From JBOGZI01 sp050697275 (GTDB lineage: Bacteria > Actinomycetota > Thermoleophilia > Solirubrobacterales > 70-9): a stretch of 8,147 bases of DNA. Positions 5,684 through 8,147 of this stretch are shown here, in pieces (the first letter of the stretch is position 1; every line of letters starts with the position of its first letter). Below the pieces are notes generated by a model. That model searched no databases, had not been told where the DNA came from, and saw only the letters and a list, made by a program, of their open reading frames with translations. The position numbers were made by a program, and so were the translations under genes. The stretch covers positions 1 through 8,147 of the forward strand of contig JBOGZI010000197.1 of NCBI GenBank assembly GCA_050697275.1. The letters are read 5' to 3'.

Positions 5684-6322
5684 ATGAGGATCGGGATCGT
5701 CGGCTCGGGAGCGGCCGCCAAGGCGCTCGGCGCGGGCTTCGCCGGACGCGGCGACGAGGTGAAGCTCGGTTCGCGCTCTGCCGAGAAGCTCGCCGACTGG
5801 ATCGAGGAAGCCGGGGAACGGGCGAGCGCCGGGACGATGGCCGAGGCGGCCGAGCACGGGGAGCTGCTGGTGCTCGCCTGCAAGGGAACCGCGACCGAGT
5901 CGGCGATCGAGGCGGCCGGGCCCGGCAACTTCGCCGGCAAGGTCCTGATCGACGTCACCAACCCGCTCGTCTTCGTCGAGGACCGCCCGCCCCGCCTTGC
6001 CTACGGGCCCGAGGACTCCGGCGGCGAGGTGGTCCAGCGCACCGTGCCCGGCGCCGAGGTGGTGAAGACCCTGAACATCGTCAACGCCGCCCAGATGGTG
6101 GATCCCGAGGTCCCGGGCGGGCCGCCGACCATGTTCGTGGCCGGAGAGGACGACGGGGCGAAGCAGACGGTGACCGGGATTCTCGGGGACTTCGGCTGGG
6201 AGGACGTGGTCGACATCGGCGGCATCGACGGCTCGCGGGAGCTCGAGTCCCTCTGTGTGCTCTGGGTTCGCTTCGCGGTGCCCAACGACGCCTTCCAGGC
6301 CGCCTTCCAGCTGCTGCGCTAG
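5684..6322 (+). CDS. NADP-dependent oxidoreductase, F420-reductase (F420_oxidored) family
   Basis: 212 aa. The protein opens with a Rossmann strand-loop-helix, MRIGIVGSGAAAKALG (GxGxxxxxLG, residues 1-16), and the second strand ends in LGSRS (28-32). Ser30 and Arg31 sit where the F420:NADP oxidoreductase family binds the NADP 2'-phosphate, so NADP(H) preference is expected. LLVLACKG, VLIDVTNPL and VVKTLNIVNAAQM are further family blocks. The length matches archaeal F420H2:NADP reductases and their many bacterial relatives, which move hydride between NADPH and F420 or another substrate. F420 use is an inference: bacterial members include ferric-reductase-like and uncharacterised dinucleotide-binding proteins, and no F420 biosynthesis gene is in view. 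It is divergent from the DtxR-type regulator, with 31 bases between start codons, and its TAG overlaps the TAG of the convergent HAD gene by four bases. Confidence 0.85.
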   Translation: MRIGIVGSGAAAKALGAGFAGRGDEVKLGSRSAEKLADWIEEAGERASAGTMAEAAEHGELLVLACKGTATESAIEAAGPGNFAGKVLIDVTNPLVFVEDRPPRLAYGPEDSGGEVVQRTVPGAEVVKTLNIVNAAQMVDPEVPGGPPTMFVAGEDDGAKQTVTGILGDFGWEDVVDIGGIDGSRELESLCVLWVRFAVPNDAFQAAFQLLR

Positions 6323-7131
6323 GCGCCCGCGAGGGTCGAGACGATCGCCTCGTAGACGCCCTCGCCCATGCGGCCCTCGGTGACGGTGACGTTGGGGTGG
6401 CGGGCGATCGCCTCCCTGAGGGCGGGGTCGCGCTCCGGGCCGTTGGCGGGGACGAAGAAGCGACCCACCACCTCAGCGACCGCGAGGTCCTCGACCGAGT
6501 CGCCGATCGCGATGCACTCCGCGGGCGCGTAGCCCCGCGCGCGCTGGTGGAAGCTGACCGCGTTGGTCTTGCTCGCCGCCTCCGGCAGCAGGTGATAGGC
6601 GTGGGCGTGGCCCTCCACCCCCTCGACCGGCCGGAAGATGGCACCGTTGTCGATCAGGCGCAGGCCCTTGTGGCCCGCCTCGGCGATCACGCGGTTCGCC
6701 TCGTCCACATCCACCTTGCCGCGGAAGAGCAGCGAGAGCTCGCGCTGGCGGTGCCACGGGTAGTGCCACTCGAGCCGCCCGTCGAAGTGGTCGAAGAGCA
6801 GCTCGGGGATGCCATGGTCGACCATGGTCTGGGCCAGGGTCTTGTCCGGCTCGGGCTCGGCGTCGCCGACCAGCACCGTCTTCTCGCCGTCGATCACCAC
6901 CCCGCAGCCGACCTCGTAGATGTAGGCGCGCTGGCCGATCAGCCGGGCGTCCTCCATCACCTGCGCCTCGCGGCGGCCCGACTTGATCACGATCTCCACC
7001 CCTGCGCGGTGGCAGGCCTCGATCGCCCGCGCCTGCAGCATCGAGAACTCCCCCTCCGAGTCCCGGAAGAGGGAGCCCCAGCGGCCGAGCAGCGTGCCGT
7101 CGAGGTCGGTGTAGACGCAGCGCAGCGCCAC
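6319..7131 (-). CDS. HAD superfamily IIB (Cof-type) phosphatase
   Basis: 270 aa. Motif I is YTDLDGTL with nucleophile Asp9 and acid/base Asp11 (DxD, phosphatase type). Motif II is VIKSGRR (Ser51), motif III is Lys188 in EAASKTNAV, and motif IV is GDSVEDLAVA (Asp211, Asp215), which binds magnesium. The large insert between motifs II and III (about 80-185) is the C2 cap of the IIB group, which includes Cof-type sugar phosphatases, sucrose-phosphatase and mannosyl-3-phosphoglycerate phosphatase. Catalysis goes through a phospho-aspartate; the cap sets specificity, so the substrate is unknown. The start is GTG 7131, placing motif I nine residues in as is usual. It is divergent from the dihydropteroate synthase gene with 82 bases between starts; a role in removing phosphate from a folate precursor is conceivable but only a context guess. 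Its stop codon lies within that of the convergent oxidoreductase gene (CTAG). Confidence 0.88.
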   Translation of the reverse strand: MALRCVYTDLDGTLLGRWGSLFRDSEGEFSMLQARAIEACHRAGVEIVIKSGRREAQVMEDARLIGQRAYIYEVGCGVVIDGEKTVLVGDAEPEPDKTLAQTMVDHGIPELLFDHFDGRLEWHYPWHRQRELSLLFRGKVDVDEANRVIAEAGHKGLRLIDNGAIFRPVEGVEGHAHAYHLLPEAASKTNAVSFHQRARGYAPAECIAIGDSVEDLAVAEVVGRFFVPANGPERDPALREAIARHPNVTVTEGRMGEGVYEAIVSTLAGA

Positions 7132-7139
7132 GGCCGCGG

Positions 7140-7145
7140 ACAGTA
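7140..7145 (-). promoter_or_regulatory. Candidate -10 element for the HAD IIB gene
   Basis: Minus-strand TACTGT fits TANNNT and ends eight bases before GTG 7131. No Shine-Dalgarno is present between it and the start. The flanks are almost entirely G and C, so the A/T bases stand out. Confidence 0.4.
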
Positions 7146-7201
7146 GCCGCAGGCAGCGGGGGCGGGGTCGCCCGCGCCGGGCCGCGGCCGCCGGCGGTGG
7201 T

Positions 7202-7207
7202 TACCGT
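7202..7207 (+). promoter_or_regulatory. Candidate -10 element for the dihydropteroate synthase gene
   Basis: TACCGT fits TANNNT and ends six bases before ATG 7214, so transcription would start at or within a base of the ATG. The six intervening bases hold no Shine-Dalgarno, and the region upstream is a GC-only stretch containing the 10-base palindrome GGCCGCGGCC (7180-7189), with no -35 match. Confidence 0.4.
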
Positions 7208-7213
7208 TGCTCC

Positions 7214-8071
7214 ATGGCAAAGGCAGCGAGATGGCGGCTCGCCGACCGGACGCTCGAGCTGGAGCGGCCCCTCGGCGTCGGGATCGTCAACGTCACCGAG
7301 GATTCCTTCTTCGAGGGCGCGCGCAGCGGCACCGCCGAGCAGGCGGTGCGCGACGGGGTCGCGCTCGCCGAGGCCGGGTTCGAGATGCTCGACGTCGGGG
7401 CCGTGGCGGCTCGCAGCGGCTCGCCGGTGCCCGTCGAGGAGGAGGCGGCCCGGCTGATCCCGGCGATCGAGGGACTGGTTGCGGCCGCCGGGGCGCCGAT
7501 CTCGGCGGACACCTTCTCGACCGAGGTGGCCCGCCGGGCGCTCGAGGCCGGGGCGGTCGCGATCAACGACATCAGCGGCGCCGCCGACCCGGACCTGTTC
7601 GGGCTGGCCGCGGAGGCCGGCTGCGGGCTGGTGCTGATGCAGATCGAGGGCGCGCCCCGCGAGAAGCGCGAGCCACGCCGCTACGAGGATCCGGTCGACC
7701 ACCTGAAGGGCTGGTTCGCCGCCCGGATCGACGCCGCGATGGCGGACGGGGTCGCCGAGGAGCAGCTCGCCCTGGACCCGGGGCTGGACTTCGACCTCGG
7801 GGTCGCCGACAACCTCGAGATCCTGCGCCGGCTCGGCGAGCTGCGCGAGCTGGGCCGGCCGCTGTTCGTCTCGCTCTCGCGCAAGGACTTCCTCGGCGCG
7901 GTGCTGGCCGGGTCCTGGGAGGAGCGGCTGCCGGCCTCCCGTCGCGAGTGGGCGACCGTCGCCGCGACCGCGCTCGCGGTGGCGCAGGGGGCGGAGACCC
8001 TGCGCCTGCACGACGCGAGCGCCCTGCAGGCGGTGCGGGTCGCCGGCGCGATCGGAGCGACCGATCGCTAG
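7214..8071 (+). CDS. folP: Dihydropteroate synthase (divergent)
   Basis: 285 aa, the usual length. DHPS condenses 6-hydroxymethyl-dihydropterin diphosphate with p-aminobenzoate to give dihydropteroate in folate synthesis; it is the target of sulfonamides. The TIM-barrel motifs are in order: GIVNVTEDSF (23-32; Asn26), DVGAVAARSG (60-69; Arg67), ISADTF (96-101; Asp99), INDISG (117-122; Asn118), LVLMQIEG (139-146; Met142), LALDPG (185-190; Asp188), SLSRKDFLGA (220-229; Lys224) and LRLHD (263-267; Arg264, His266). These correspond to E. coli Asn22, Arg63, Asp96, Asn115, Met139, Asp185, Lys221, Arg255 and His257. Odd points: the canonical NVTPDSF, GGESTRPG and GFGK stretches are changed to NVTEDSF, GAVAARSG and DFDL. 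It could be the true lineage FolP or a pterin-binding paralogue (compare the inactive mycobacterial FolP2). No other folate gene is visible. Confidence 0.85.
   Translation: MAKAARWRLADRTLELERPLGVGIVNVTEDSFFEGARSGTAEQAVRDGVALAEAGFEMLDVGAVAARSGSPVPVEEEAARLIPAIEGLVAAAGAPISADTFSTEVARRALEAGAVAINDISGAADPDLFGLAAEAGCGLVLMQIEGAPREKREPRRYEDPVDHLKGWFAARIDAAMADGVAEEQLALDPGLDFDLGVADNLEILRRLGELRELGRPLFVSLSRKDFLGAVLAGSWEERLPASRREWATVAATALAVAQGAETLRLHDASALQAVRVAGAIGATDR
8048..8068 (+). terminator. Perfect 8-bp hairpin in the last codons of folP
   Basis: GCGATCGG (8048-8055) pairs perfectly with CCGATCGC (8061-8068) around the five-base loop AGCGA, and the folP TAG follows at once. There is no T-run, and a probable gene begins ten bases later. 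It may be a weak terminator, an attenuator, or an RNA element protecting the 3' end of the folP message. The same bases encode the C-terminal AIGATDR, so chance from a GATC-containing codon mix cannot be ruled out. Confidence 0.35.
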
Positions 8072-8078
8072 CGGCGGT

Positions 8079-8147
8079 GTGATCGCCGGCGGCGCCTGGG
8101 AGCCGGCGCTCGCGCCCGCGCGCTCGGACGGGCGCCTGGTCGCCGAG
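8079..8147 (+). CDS. Start of an unidentified gene (3' partial)
   Basis: A GTG at 8079, seven bases after the folP stop, opens a frame that stays open to the window edge (23 residues beginning (M)IAGGAWEPALAP). The close spacing on the same strand suggests an operon with folP. A weak GC-rich leader (GCGGCG) precedes it, with no clear Shine-Dalgarno. The fragment is too short to assign; it does not begin like FolB or FolK, the usual neighbours of folP, as far as I can tell. The true start could also lie beyond the edge. Confidence 0.4.
   Translation, partial: MIAGGAWEPALAPARSDGRLVAE

Noticed and set aside
5653..5961. An N-terminal extension of about 100 residues on the DtxR-type regulator.
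   Set aside because: It is Ser/Ala/Pro-rich antisense of the oxidoreductase gene; family length and the -10 spacing point to GTG 5652.
5521..7146. A 541-codon plus-strand frame over the oxidoreductase and HAD IIB genes.
   Set aside because: Alternate-frame and antisense shadow; the overlapping real genes have complete catalytic motifs.
7180..7189. Perfect palindrome GGCCGCGGCC between the HAD IIB and folP genes, considered as a regulator site.
   Set aside because: Composed only of G and C in an extremely GC-rich stretch, so it is readily explained by composition.
6473..8011. A 512-codon minus-strand frame over folP and the HAD IIB gene.
   Set aside because: Antisense of folP joined to a shifted frame of the HAD gene; low-complexity composition.
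1..8147. Search for CRISPR arrays, tRNA or rRNA genes, insertion sequences, attachment sites and defence or toxin-antitoxin modules.
   Set aside because: No spaced direct repeats, cloverleaf-like sequence, transposase, integrase or toxin-like small gene was found; gaps between genes are all 130 bases or less.

Overview
The window is about 70% G+C with GTG starts, strong GC bias at third codon positions and no Shine-Dalgarno sequence before most genes. Together with an actinobacterial-type acyl-CoA carboxylase alpha subunit and an F420/NADP-type reductase, this suggests a chromosomal segment from a high-GC actinobacterium. A deep-branching group such as Thermoleophilia (Solirubrobacterales) is plausible, but that placement is an inference from overall protein flavour, not a measured result. 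There is no sign of mobile elements, CRISPR, rRNA or tRNA.

Layout: (1) 1-321, the 3' end of an acyl-CoA carboxylase biotin-carrying subunit on +; (2) 410-1093, a type II haloacid-dehalogenase-like HAD protein on -; (3) 1189-3230, sucC-sucD on +, the two succinyl-CoA synthetase subunits, overlapping by one base; (4) 3259-3696, a small NTF2/SnoaL-fold protein on -; (5) 3827-4933, a fold-type I PLP aminotransferase on +; (6) 4939-5652, a DtxR/MntR-family metalloregulator on -; (7) 5684-6322, a small Rossmann NADP/F420-type oxidoreductase on +; (8) 6319-7131, a HAD IIB (Cof-type) phosphatase on -; (9) 7214-8071, a divergent dihydropteroate synthase on +; (10) from 8079, the start of an unidentified gene running off the end. 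No gene-free stretch exceeds 130 bases.

Most genes are ordinary metabolism: the citric-acid-cycle step of SucCD, carboxylation of acyl-CoA, folate synthesis and amino-acid transamination. They do not form one pathway. Transcription units alternate strand almost perfectly, so promoters sit in shared divergent gaps of 31 to 130 bases and 3' ends meet head-on with gaps of 88, 28, 5 and -4 bases.

I did not find a convincing new multi-gene system. The points most worth a second look are: a TANNNT hexamer 6-12 bases before the start codon at six genes, suggesting pervasive leaderless mRNAs; a DHPS with its pterin loop rewritten but its catalytic residues kept; a manganese-type ligand set in the DtxR-family regulator; an inverted repeat laid over the aminotransferase -10 element; and two strong hairpins at gene ends.
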